Source: Symbiodinium sp. CCMP2592 (Eukaryota > Sar > Dinophyceae > Suessiales > Symbiodiniaceae). From it: 64,000 bases of DNA. Positions 1-12,000 of the stretch are shown here, piece after piece. The position numbers and the translations under genes were made by a program. The notes under the pieces were generated by a model, which ran no database searches, was not told the origin of the DNA, and saw only the letters and a program-made list of their open reading frames with translations. Numbering within the stretch: position 1 is the stretch's first letter; every line of letters begins with the position of its first letter. The DNA lies in NCBI GenBank assembly GCA_905221615.1, contig CAJNDT010000306.1, forward strand, positions 92,001-156,000. The letters are read 5' to 3'.

Positions 1-3000
1 CATTCCACGCTCTCGGGAACTCCCAAAAGAGTTCTGCCCTGCTCTGAGCCTTGAACTGCTCCATGACCCACAACCCTGCATCTTGGTAAGTGTACCAGGC
101 ACGCACATGCTCATTTTCAAGCAAACCACGTGAAAACTGGGATGGCACCGTTGCAGTCCGTTGTAATTAAAGTCTGGCCTAGCGCGAACTCGCAGTAAAC
201 TGGCCTCGGAGAAGAGGGTCTCATGCCGTCCAAGGCAGGAAACCTGTCATTCTGTCGGATTGTACGACGCAAGACTCAACACCGGCACGAATGAGAAAGG
301 AAGCTGGAAAACTGTTGGCACAAGTACTGGCAATTTCTGCTTTGACTCCGTCAGCACCTGTATTACATTGATATGCTGGTCGCAAGGACTGCATCAGAGA
401 TCTCGAGCAGTTGCAGAGCACATCGATGAGTGGTCGGTCTGGGTGTTCATCGATGGGACGGAGTTCACAACATCCGAGAAAGGTCGTCATGCCATGAAAG
501 AACACAGGACGAAAGCAAGAAATGGGACGGCGAAAGGATCAGAGCACACATGCACACGCAGCTGGTGCTTTATGTCACGCACGAACATCGCAGCGTGCGT
601 TCCGCGGCGGGAACAAACGGGAAACCAGAGTGGGCGTTCCGCGACAACGACGAATCAGAATCCAAACCCTCAGCATGGGCGCCACTCATCACATGTCTTG
701 CGGGCTGTCGTTCTGGAACTTGACCCTGTGATTTCTGAGAAACTCTGTGTGCTCATGAGACACGCGGTAACAGACTGAGATCCCTGCTTTTTTGGACCAT
801 CATTCCTTTCCTCCACCTCGGTCGCAAAGCTCCGACGAGTAGTTCGCAGCGATTGAACGCAGCGGATCTCCAAGCCTGGAGGTCCGGCAGTGGCGGTGGC
901 CTCGGCTGCGGCTGCACAGAGCCACAAGGATTCGAGCCGCGAGCATTTCGTGCCGAGTCACTTCATGTCATCTATGCTAACGTCATCATCGGCCATGGGA
1001 ACAAGCCTTTTCATCAGTGCCATCCAGTCCACTTGAATGACGGCGGTGTGTAAGGAGGAGGCACGACACCATCCAAGTCATCCAGTTGGGTGGCTCGCAA
1101 TCCTGTCTTGTAGGACTCAAGTTCGCTTCTCTGTCGCTTCTCTGTCTTCTCGCTTTTCGCTGAAACCTGGGCTGGAGCGTGGAGAAGAGCGTGGCTTCCA
1201 GCCTCGGCTTTGCTTGAACAGCTTTGTAGCTACCGTTGTGTAGATTGCGACCTGTGAAACGCACAGAAGCGACGAGATGAAGTGCACTTCATGATTTGCG
1301 TTCCAAGGGGCTCTGTCCAAGCCATGCCTCACCAGGGTGATGCAAAAGACTGCAGCCTTCGAAAGGGAGCTCACGATCCCTTAAGATCGTGGCAGTGAAA
1401 TCACGACTGTGTGAAGCAAAAGCCCTGACAAGACGAGACAAGCTTGTTGCAGGGACTTCGATAAATTCACCATCTGACATGTTTGCAAAACATGGCTGGT
1501 TGACAGAAATATTCCCACTATACACATCCTGGCAGGGCAGTCGCATGGGCGAACTTCGAAGTGCGATGGAGCCGAGCTTGCTTGAATGTAGCCTTCTCGG
1601 TGCCGTCGACCTGCACGGTCTTGGCCGCTCCTGTGGTAGCAGCACATCAAGGCAGAAGCAGGGTTCTCGAGAAAAACACAACTAGAAAAACATATGTGTG
1701 GGCCACAGTGAGTCATTCAGTCATTCATCTTTGCCAATGTCAAGAGGCACAGCTCAACTGTAAGGTCTTCACCACAGCAACATAACTTGAAACTTGTTAT
1801 TGTCCTCGGGCAAAAAAAACCACGTATCGAACTCATGATGCACAAACGGTGGCGTTTACCTGTGAAATGTTTACTGCCTATAGTCTATGTCCAACTTGCG
1901 TGACTTCTTGCTCTGTCTTCGTGAAGCGTTGTTGGACCTTGTCCTTGAGAATTCGCAAACATGGCTTCGTAAGTGCTCTCTGTCCTGGCTGATTCAGAAT
2001 GCTCAGAGTCGCTGTTGGCATCACATCATTCGTAGTGTAGAGAAAATAAATTCCGTTTGCACCTTTCTGACCTTGGCACGAGTTTTTCAGAGTCACGACA
2101 GGGTTTTGCGGAGAATGTCCTCTGCCTGCCAGACAACAGCACTCAATACCAGGTCAACAGCAGTGAAATAGAACTCTTCACTTGCCTTCAGAAGGTTGTA
2201 CACACATGCGGTTACTGGGACCTTTACGGGGCTTTACAAAGTAAAGTAGGGTTTCTGATTGCAGACAAGGCCACATTAAAGGAACTGGATTCGACGAGGT
2301 TGAACCGAGCAGAGGGGGGAGCTTCTAGTTTCTAGTTACCAGGGACTTCTAGCATGCAATTGCCACAGTCACAAAACCATCACAAAGCAATCACAGAGCG
2401 ACAAGCGAAGCTCCCTCCGGCACATGCATTGCAGTGAATGATCACATTCACGATGTTGCAACTCTTGCAAGGTCCTGGTCCGTGAAGACAGCACGACTCG
2501 CCATCTTGCAGAAGGCCAAACCAGCTCCGGACTGTGCCCAGGGACTCAAGTTCCGCAAGGAATCGGATTCTTAAGTGTTGCAATCCAATTCGCTTCAAAG
2601 CACCGTTTCCACGCTTCATGTTTGCAGGAGATCGATGCCTTGGCTTCCGCATCTGCCAAGTTTGCTTGCTCGTCCGGCGGCATGGTCTGTCTACACCACC
2701 AGGGAATGCGACCGTCTGTCTGGCATGCTGAGGAATGCATGAATATATGTCTGAATGCTGAGCCACAATGCGGGTGGCACGTCTTCAGCGAGTTCCTTAC
2801 AGCAAGACACCCGATGCTCAGGGCCCCATGGCGCGGCCGCGCCCCACTGCCCTCCGCCCCAGCTGCAAAAACTACCCGGAGAACTCTGTGCACGACATGA
2901 CCTGCACAAGACTTCAAACCTGGAATTACAGGAGAGTCACTCCCCCAAACAACCCAGAGGCGAACCCCGCACACAGATGCTCGACGCATTCTGCACAGTC

Positions 3001-4569
3001 AGCCCGGGCATGCTGCTGTTTCTGCCCATCTGCCCAAATCTAACTATGTGTCACGTACAGTCTAGCTTGCTCACTCTGTTTCCTGCAGCTGATAAGTGCG
3101 ATCTTCTTAGGCTGTCACACCCAGCTGCAACTGAATGCTGGCTGGCTTTGGCTGCTGATTCAATGACAAGCTCTGGGGCAACTTGGCAGCACCATCTTCA
3201 CACTTCAAGAGCTTGTTTCCTGCACTCGGCGTTCTGCATGCATGCATGTCGGCGGGCCATGTCGTTAAGACAAGGCCAGTAACGAATTGCAGGCCTCGAT
3301 CTGCTGATGAATTGCGAGCTTGATTAGATTCACCGGCACGAGTGTTTGAAGAGCAAGAGTCCGTGAGGGCAGTCTCAGACGAGGATGCCCTCGGCACGGA
3401 GACCCGGTCGGGTGCTGTGCTGCAGCAACTTTCAGTCCAGGGTGCGCCTCATTGACCAACAACAAGAGATCGCAAAGCATGAAACTTGAGAAGAGCGTGA
3501 TGACGACGGTCTGTGGTCTGCTAGATAGGCAACAAGACCGGCTCGGCCGCTGACGGCTTTGGGACCTCATGTGCACATGGCACAGGGTGCCCACAGACAT
3601 CCGACGGATCAAGTGTAGAAAAGTGCCGAGACAAATGCCTCAGCAGCAGCCACCTTCGGGTTTCATACTCCGGTCTGTGACTACAGCTACTTCATAAGGT
3701 CAACACGACCGATCTCAATTCAAGTTGACCATGGCAATGTTTGGCAGTAGGATCACTGATCACCAACAACCATTTCATAATCAAACATCCGCGAATCTTC
3801 TCACATTCCGGCATGCCTTGAGAGCTGCACCCAGGCTTTGGACTTCACCCTTGCCTTTGCGCAAAGGTCATATGTGTACTCTGAGACGGACATCAAGCCA
3901 AAGCAGGCCTCCGCCTTTGCCCTTGCCCTGCACATGCACCGCGCCGGCGACTGTATCCCCAAGTGTTGGGACTGCACAACCCAAGACTTCTTTCAGCTTT
4001 GGCCCTTTGCCTTCTGATGGTGTCTTGGGACAGCAGCAGGAACCATAGGCGCAGACTTCGGTTTTGCCTCGCCCGTTTTCGTAAGGGCCACTGTGTGCCA
4101 TGCATGCCGCGGGCCTGCGGAAAGCTCTTTGGCCGACCCTTCCTGGCACAAACATCACAGAACAAGGGACGACACTTTTGTTCGCAGGTCACACCTCCTT
4201 TGTTTTTGGCAAGAAGCACAGAACCAATCCTCACAAGGACAAATAAGCGGTCACGGCGCAAGAAGAATATCGGTTGGATGAAAACATCCCGGTCACTGAC
4301 GCAAGATGAGACCGGCGCCCCTTCAGGCACTGCCTTCAGTGGCGGATTGCAACAACCTCGGCTGTGCAGGTTGTCCCCCTCGTTCTAACTCGCCAGGGAT
4401 GGAGCAAAGAAGTCTGCTCCGAAAGCTTGGTCCCAAAATCCGAAAGCTTGCTCAGAAAGTTTACGCAGGTGCAAAGCTCCCGAAACATCTGAGCAACCTA
4501 TGCACAAACGCCGTCTTTTCGACTGAGGGCCAATCCCAAATGAGTTGCTACTTCGCAGCCAGGCAGTCC
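1..4569. other. gene-poor stretch, nothing recognised
   Basis: I see no exon, domain or RNA gene here. Open frames exist on both strands up to about 175 codons, but none shows a recognisable motif and they overlap each other in opposite directions. The base composition is balanced and there is no obvious tandem repeat. It may be intergenic DNA or introns of an unrecognised gene. Confidence 0.5.
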
Positions 4570-4745
4570 CCCGTCACACCTTGAGACACACGTGACCTCT
4601 GAGCCGTGGTTGAATTTGAGAACTGGCCGGGCTTTTCTGCGAAAGTACTCGTTGTGACTGAACGGCACTAAACCGCAACGGGTGATAAGACATGCGTTCA
4701 GGATCATGGCACGCGCATGTCGAACTGGGGAGCTTCAGACTCAAT
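4570..4745 (-). pseudogene. fragment of a Gag-like repeat
   Basis: The stretch about 4627-4745 is alignable with 8950-9063 further right: both contain a run reading ggtgagaagac or its variant, then tgcgttca, then gatcatggca, and end in ttcagact. The translated minus strand is also similar in both copies (CHDPERMSYHPL against CHDRERTSSHPL). The right copy is the upstream end of a longer Gag-like frame, so this is most likely a detached fragment of the same dispersed element family. The fragment itself is too short to assign. Confidence 0.45.
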
Positions 4746-6340
4746 CTAGTTTCCTGTCTTAAACGACCTCCTTTACAAACTAGCCACTGACAGCACCCCA
4801 TACATGTAGTACCATCGGCGTGTGGCGCCCGCTGCCTACTCAGCTGTTGTCGGTCTATACCAGGGGCATTCCGTGTTGCGGAGGCACTTTTCAATCACAT
4901 GGGTCAGTCCCCAAAACTGCCATGGGTGATGTCTGTGTGCTACAGCTTCGCACGACCCACGGCTAGAAATCCTGATTATGAACCCTAATTTCACAGACTT
5001 GGTGAAACAATCTGCTGCGTGGGCAGCTGTACCCACCACCAAGTGTAGCCGATCTCCCCCAGCAGGGCAAAGATCTACCGTTCTTTTGCCGTCCCCATGC
5101 ACTAAAAGAATAGGTGATGCAACGCGCTCTATTCGATTTGGAATCGCTTATCCTGAGACGGAGCGATTTGCAGGTGCATCGGAGTTCAAGCGATTTGCAC
5201 GGCTTGTGCAATCAGTGACAACGAGGTGCGGTACCTCGGCCCTTGGCAGACCTTCCTACTCGGTCCTTCGGGATCCGAATCCATAGGCCACATATAAGCC
5301 TCAGCAACTGCGGCTCGGAATCGATTCGATCTTCCGCCTCCTGCACGTTCTGAAGTGTGTAAGTCTCTGCATGGAACGTGCATGGAAAGGGGTTGCGGGT
5401 TGCCCGCTGAATTGTGGTACTGGAGACTGGAGAATGATACGATCATCAAATCGTATTTGTCAACTCCGGTCCCGCAGCTGCATTGCTTGTGCACTATGCT
5501 GGATCGGTCCCTGCTAGGAACGGTCCTTCGCCTTGCCTGCAAAACTGGCATCAGAAGATGTGGGTACACCAAGATAAGTTGCAAGATTTTCAGTTCGAGA
5601 TCCCGGCCTTTGCTCATGAGTGCTGACTCCAGTGCCTTGTTTGCCTCGTGTAGGCGTCTGGGCCACCTGGCACCGGCATGGACCTGAACCTGTACTTGAA
5701 GCTAAACCTAGGTGTGGCTCAACAAGAGTAATAAGGCTGAGGGGCGCCCAAGTTCTACTCTCTCAGCCTCAGACCTAGTCTACATAGATTATTTCTCTGT
5801 GGTAGATCCAAAACTTGCCGGATTAGAACCTACCTCTCGGGCACCTTAGGCCTTAGGCAAGCGTAGGCTGCCTTTCTGCTTCACGAAGGGGAGCACTACC
5901 TTAGGAGGCGTGGGCGATCGTCATGAAGTCAACGCGAAAGTCCGTAACCCTTTGTTGCTGCGTTTGTTTGGCCTTGTAAAGGACATGCGGTAAGGACGCA
6001 CGTAAGTGCGGCAGAGATCCGAAGGACCCTAGGGCCGTAGCCAGGAGCGGTTCTGGATCATGGTCACAACAAGCGGGGCTGCCTGACACGAGCGAGTTTC
6101 GATCATGCCGGGGCTGGCGCCTGGCAGCAAGTTCTAGATCCAGTTTCACACGGCGTGCGGCGAATGAAATGCCGCGGACCACCCCCAAGCTGCAGCAGGT
6201 TGAAGCAGTTGAGTCGAGCACAGCCCCGAGTCATATGACGACCGGGTCGACCGAGCCGTAGGGGCCAGCCGACGTTGACAGATCGAAGTATGACAGTATG
6301 ACTTGCCGGGTTTCCGGTTTCCCGTTCCTAAGGCCGGACG
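4746..6340. other. no gene recognised
   Basis: Nothing I can support. A minus-strand open frame at 5186-5617 (143 codons) shows no motif. The C/T-rich stretch around 5700-5900 looks like ordinary intergenic or decayed repeat sequence. Confidence 0.4.
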
Positions 6341-6349
6341 GCGCGCAGC

Positions 6350-7487
6350 ATGTCAGCACGTTGGCAAGAAGCTAACATACCGAAATTAGATCCCAGATAC
6401 TGCATAGGCGACCTCAGCTTCACTAGCAACGTATCAAGCCTCTTGGATGATTGCGAGGGATCCAGATCAGGGAGGCGCCACTCTCGTTCGAAGTGTGCCC
6501 CCAGGACGCGTAACCTGTTTGAGACAGTTTGCAGAGTACCAAGTGGCCGCAGCGCCGGTGTCAACAACAGCGCTCCCGTCGATCGAAGAAGACGATGGCA
6601 CGTTCGATCAGACCGAAGATCCTCAGGACTTCGCGTAAGGAGACCCATCGGAAGAGGCTGTTGCAAAGGATACAGAGCTTGATGAGACCAGTGTACCCGG
6701 CTTACCAGTTCAGGTGACCCATGCGCCGGAGACACCTGATGCAATAGGCCGCCCACATAGGTTGTTGGTGGAGAAGCAACTGCAGACAGTACTCGACGAG
6801 CACTGCACAACGAAGAATGTCATGGCGCGTATTCTCCATCGCAGTGGGCACAAGGTTAGGTTCGGAGAGGTCCATCCTTAATCGAGAAGGACGTTCGACC
6901 CCTTGACGACCAAGCGCATGTAGCCGTTTTGCCTTAAATCCACCAAGCCAGAGCAGAGGCACGGAAGGCATTCCTGCATCTGGGTACCTGTAAGAGATCA
7001 CGTGGTCCTTGCTAAGGACCGCTAAGCAACGAAGATGTCTGGGTTCTGCGAAAACGTCCCCGCGTTGGTCACTGTCAGTCTCTGCACAAAACCTGCGACC
7101 AGCACCCTGCCCTGCCAACAGCCGGCGGGCAGGGTTCTTGTGGGCCCCGATCGACGGCGGGGGATCCATCACAGACCACCTTTCGAAGTCGGCAGAAGAG
7201 AGCATTGTAGGCTGCGAATTTGCGGAAAGCAGTTTGACCGCAGCGGGAAAAATGTATTAAGCGACATGACCGACAATACAAACAAACTCACATACATTGA
7301 TGTGAAGCCACACCGCAGGGGCTCGGATCTCATCGACCGAGGCGAGGAGATCCAGCTAAGGTCAGTCGTAGGTAGATTGTCTTGGATATCTCTAGGCAAG
7401 CACGGCCGGATACACTATATCGCGCGTCGAAACTTCAGAGTTCCCACCCATGCAAGCCGAGCTTCCCAGTGGTCTTGCGCAGCTTGA
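6350..7487 (+). pseudogene. decayed Ty1/Copia-like Pol fragment (RT connection to RNase H)
   Basis: The plus frame covering 7035-7487 contains the string RLRICGKQFDRSGK, then about 35 residues later LRSVVGRLSWISLGKHGRIH. In dinoflagellate Copia-type polyproteins a segment of the form 'F-x-CG-x-x-(F)' is followed by 'LRSVVG-x-L-x-WI-x-(x)-x-RP-x-x-x-Y-x-V', linking reverse transcriptase to RNase H; the match in order and spacing is good. Further upstream on the same strand (6447-6840) an acidic, proline-containing frame is interrupted by stops and may be the linker after integrase. The catalytic RT motifs are not visible. Frames are broken, so this is a relic. The assignment rests on remembered family patterns, not a search. 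Confidence 0.5.
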
Positions 7488-9066
7488 AGCCGCCGCCTTT
7501 GCCGGCAAGCATTTTGCTCTCGCCTTTGCCACCAGCTAGTTGATCTCTTGGCGATGCGCACCCTCCTTGTCGCTCTCAGTCGGGCCAGTTTAGTGGGGCA
7601 TGCGCCGCGCATGAAACCTACGTCTCATCTGGTATTCGAGGTGTTTAAACTCTCTTTCACCAACAAGCCTGACCACCAATCCGTTGCTCTGAGCGCTTCC
7701 AGACTGTTATCGAGTCCGGGTGCAGTTGTCGCGATAGAATTCAATTCTTCTTGTTCCTGCTTGACCCTTTGATGCTCCAAGAAGTCGTCAAGCTTTTCCA
7801 CGTTATCTATGAAATTGGGCGGCCGTCGACTGACGAACCTTCCAAAAACGGCACATTTGGGTCAAGGCTGCTGTGTAGCACGCTCGTGTCTCAGCTGAGC
7901 CTTCTCACGATGGGGGGCAGGACAGCCTAAGTAAGTATATCGGCCCGAGGCGGTTCGATATGTCAAAGCGAGGAGCGTGCCTGCGTTGTGGGGCTCCGGG
8001 TCGTTGGGCCGGCTACACAGTGCAAGTTTCCTGCTCAGACGGGGGAAAGACCCCAGCCACTGCAAGCGCCTGTTGTTCCAGCTCGGGGTCTTCGTAGCTC
8101 TCTTCGTCTTCCTCCTCGCCCCAAGTCGTACTCGGTCTCGTTCGCCAAGGCTGGGCGCGAAGTGTTGTTTTAAGGCTCTTGGTGGTCGACGGGGTAACCC
8201 TGGTCGAAATCCTGCTGCTCCTCGTGCTCCGGTCTGGTGAAGCCTCGGCCTTTGCCTCTGGAATCCTCTAGAGAAACCCTTCGCACCGATGTCTGGCCTT
8301 ACCTTTGGCTGTGCAGCGGTGGAGCTGGCAGGGATCCACCGTGGGTGCGTCCGTTGCGCAAGCGCACGCCGCTATAATGCTCCACTACGGTAGCACACAC
8401 AGGCTCGACACGCATCGGCTCAGATAGCTCGATGCTGTGGTCAAGCGATTTGAACAGCTTCCACCACCGACGGCAGCGACTCACTTGTGATAGCATGCTC
8501 TCGCCGCTCTGGCGCGGAAAGACTATGCCAGGCAACTTGGTGATGAACTCTCTAAGACCATTCGGTGCCGACGGCGAACCATCTCGGCTCGAACTTTGAT
8601 CGCACATGCCGTGGACTCGTTCATGGGGATCGAACCTTTTTACGCTTTTCACGGATCCCGAATCTGCAGCGCGGGTCGGGCTAGAAGCCTCGACCTCGGC
8701 ATCGGAGTGCGACTCGCCTGCCTCATATTGCCTCATAAAAGTGCGAAGCTCCCGGAACGACGTGGGCACCCCATTAGAGGTAGGATACGGATCTGGTCTC
8801 CGATGAAGTACCAACAGTTCCTGAGCAAAGCGGACGAAGGGATAAGGAGTCGAAGATAGTGGGCTCGCCCGGGCCGCCCCGATCCTAAAAGTACTCGCCT
8901 CGATGCTCGGCAGGCTCCGAGGGATAGATGCTCCGGTACCAATCGTCGGGCTTTCCTTTTCCAACTGCGTAACCACTCGCTGTGACTCAAGGGCCCCAAA
9001 CGGCAACGGGTGAGAAGACGTGCGTTCACGATCATGGCAGAACTGGGGACACTTCAGACTAAACAA
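7430..9066 (-). pseudogene. decayed dinoflagellate retroelement Gag
   Basis: The minus strand opens with a 255-codon frame (9066-8299) containing WWKLFKSLDHSIELSEPMRV, followed in other frames by a basic stretch (SRGKGRGFTRPE, near 8250), an acidic stretch (EEEDEESYEDPELEQQ, near 8110), a helical part near 7700 (DDFLEHQRVKQEQEEL) and a Lys/Gly-rich tail near 7490 (AGKGGGFKLRK). This order (helical core, basic RNA-binding part, acidic spacer, KGKG tail) is what I recall of Gag from dinoflagellate retroelements. At least three frame changes separate the parts, so it cannot be translated as it stands. It lies head-to-head or nested with the plus-strand Pol relic ending at about 7487. Confidence 0.5.
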
Positions 9067-12000
9067 TCTCCAGATGGTGCGGACTTCACAAGCATTGCAA
9101 CCCGCAAGGCTGCCACAGAAGAAGCGTTTCCTCGGCCGACCAGTCTGTAAAACTGCACATGCTTCAAGTTTGCCTCTGCACTGGCATCTCTCAGTGTCTC
9201 AGTTCCGGTCTGGATGATCCGAACGTTCGCAAACTGAACACACGATCCTGCCAGTGCCGGCATCTGGCTTCAAGCACCTCGAGCACTCTCGGGTCGCCTC
9301 TTTGGCTGCGGAAGGTCTGGCACCGCCTGCAAACTGTAACAGCCACGAACATCTGAATCCCAACAGACTTCCGCCCGGTGGGGGGGGTGGGGGGATGCGT
9401 GCGCCTCCTGTTTGGATGTTTGGGGAGGGACAAGGCAGGCGCGGACACGGAGATTGGGATGATGCAACAGAAAACTGTTGAAAGATCAAGCCCCTACATG
9501 GTCTCAATGTCTCTTACGATGCGGCCAGACCAGGTCAGCAAAATCGTGTCGCTTGCAGCTTTGGCAATGATCCATCGAACCGGCCTCCTGTCTGGTGCTC
9601 TGTCGGCCTTTGTTCGGTTCCTTCGCAGCAAACAGCGAAGATTGTGCCGACAAACAACTGTCGAAAATGGTAGAGTCCTTGCCAGAGCGCCGCATGTCTT
9701 CTGCAGGAGCTTGTGGCTTGTCCTTGACCTGACACACACCATTTCAACTTCAGGCCACATGCTCGAAGACACACGCACGCGCGCGCCTGCGATGTCGGGC
9801 GCGTGTCAGCTCTCGCTCTCGGAGCTTCTGCAGGCGCAGGCGGTGCAGGCGGCGCAGGCGGAGCAGTTTGCTGGTCTGGAAGTTCTCGCTTCACCTGCGA
9901 AAGGAAGAGCAGTCTTCCTGTCCGGAGCCGTCCGTCCCAGGCTGGTCGGCCTTCGCAAGGGGTGCTTGCACTGGACGCTGTGCCTCCGGAGGTGCCGGAG
10001 CCTGACGCAAGCAGAGAGGTGAAAATGAGGCAGAGGCAGACCTTTTGGTCATTAGCTCTGGCCAGGATGCATGGGGCGTCTCGCTGGGTTTGGGCTCATC
10101 TTCGTCTATCACGACCTTTTGCCAGAGATGCCAGAGCCAGAAATCCGCATGTACCAGAGACACCACGGAGGGAGCCTGCTGGCTCTTCTGATAGCGCTTG
10201 CAGGAAGGACACTGTGGGCCGTCTGATGGACCGCATCTACCTTGGCAACAGCCGATCGAATTGCAACAAGCATATCAACTGTCTGCTCAGACACGTGTAT
10301 GCCTCATGCCATTTTGAACCACTTTACAAAGCAGAGCTTTGGAAAGCTCAATTCATGGTCTGATCTGAAGAACTTGCCGATGGGGTATGTAACTGTTTCC
10401 CGTTCAAGATAGCGTCGGAGGTCAATGTGCTACTCAGCAGGAAGAACGAGAGAAGACAACAGCCACAAAACCGTATCCGGTAATTCAGGTTCCGCAGTGA
10501 CCACTTGCACAACGAGCTTTGGTCTCTCGGTTTTGCGTCCCGCTGTCTCACCACATGTCCGATGGCTGGTCGTGCAGAAACGAGCACAGGAAATCGCACC
10601 TCACGCAACTGCACAACTGACCGCAGCGCAATCGCTGAGGGCTTTGCCATCCGAATCTGGAATGACTCGGACGCCTGAGCCACGACCACAAGTCTTTGAA
10701 TCCGAATCTGAGAGACTCTGGAGATCTCATGAGAATACTCCTGATGCAGCGTGCCAAGAAGAGTTTTGCAATTTCGCTGAACTGGGAAAACTTCTGCTCC
10801 TCAGTTGCCCTTCCGCGGCTGCTTGTGATGCTACTAGTATGACACGCATCGACTCGACCACGACAGGTTCTGTTGCATTGGGTGCACGTTGGCGGCAGGG
10901 GCTTTAGCATATCTTCGCGTGTCTCCATGCATCTTCGAAGTTGTTCTGTTTTCCGAGCAAGGCAACGAATCCTTTCAATCGCGGCCCTACCCTGCCCCGC
11001 ATCGATTGCCCCCACCGAGGGGAACGGAGGATTGATTGACCGGCTGTCGAGCGAATTTTCAATCGGAAACGGGCGACGTCGACAACGCGCCTATGCCGAA
11101 GTCGCAACTTCAAAATTCAACCGCTGGACTTAGCGTTGTCTCCTAATCCAACCGACGATGCCTAGCTCTTGCACGATGGGGGCTCATTGCATGCGTTGCA
11201 GGCGCGGGGTAAGGTCGCCAGCAGGGGAAATTGGCTTCCAGGGGTGTGAAAACGGTGTCGTGTAACGGAAATCTCGCTCTAAATGCTGCAGAACGACACG
11301 CGCTCGCCCTGACTGACGCCTGTCAAGAGGAGCTGCAGCTACAACGGTGGGACACTTTATCAAAACCTGCGGTGAAATCTCTGCTCGGAACCAGCCGGCG
11401 GCTGCTGTCACAGTAAGGCACTTGTATATCATTCCCGATACATGCACAGCATCCTGCATCAGCTTTGCAACATCTTATCTACGATCGGTGCAGGACCGAA
11501 CTGATCTGAGGGTCCGACCCAGCACTCGGCCACAGTAGAATAATCCGGTGTAGCCTTTCAGCGACGGTCCGACCAAACAAACTCTCTTTTGACCTGCTGA
11601 TCCATCGGCGGGGCGACAGGACTCGTTCCGATTTCTATGTTGCTGGAGGCTTCGCTTCTCAAACACAGGATGCGCAGGGTACTCAAACACATTGAAATCG
11701 TTCCCGGAATGTCGGCGATGGACACCACACAACCATTCATGCCCGAACAGGCTCCGATCTTTCAATTGTCAAACCTCGCCTCTCTAGGATGCCAGCCTGC
11801 CTCCCCCCTCCTTTTCCCAGGACAGGCTATCCATGCAATCTACAGATCTACGATGATCTACATGTGATCCGAGGCCTATGCGTGTGGATGTGGCAACGCT
11901 GTCACTAACGAAGCAGGGTTCTGGCCTTTTGTGGTTCCCAGCATGACAATGCAGCCTTCGTCATTTACATGTCCGGCCTGCGAGGTGAACGCTCAAGACT

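Noticed and set aside
7975-8035. Zinc-knuckle-like string CLRCGAPGRWAG on the plus strand.
   Set aside because: The His is Arg and the last Cys is misplaced; the minus strand at the same place continues a better supported Gag relic, so both cannot be coding.
8299-9066. The 255-codon frame as an intact host gene.
   Set aside because: It matches Gag-type sequence only in part and the downstream parts of the same protein are in other frames; it is a relic.
9378-10363. Plus-strand frames of 214 and 186 codons near 9.4-10.4 kb.
   Set aside because: They overlap each other and several minus frames, contain the short GCAGGCG repeat read as Gly/Ala runs, and show no motif.
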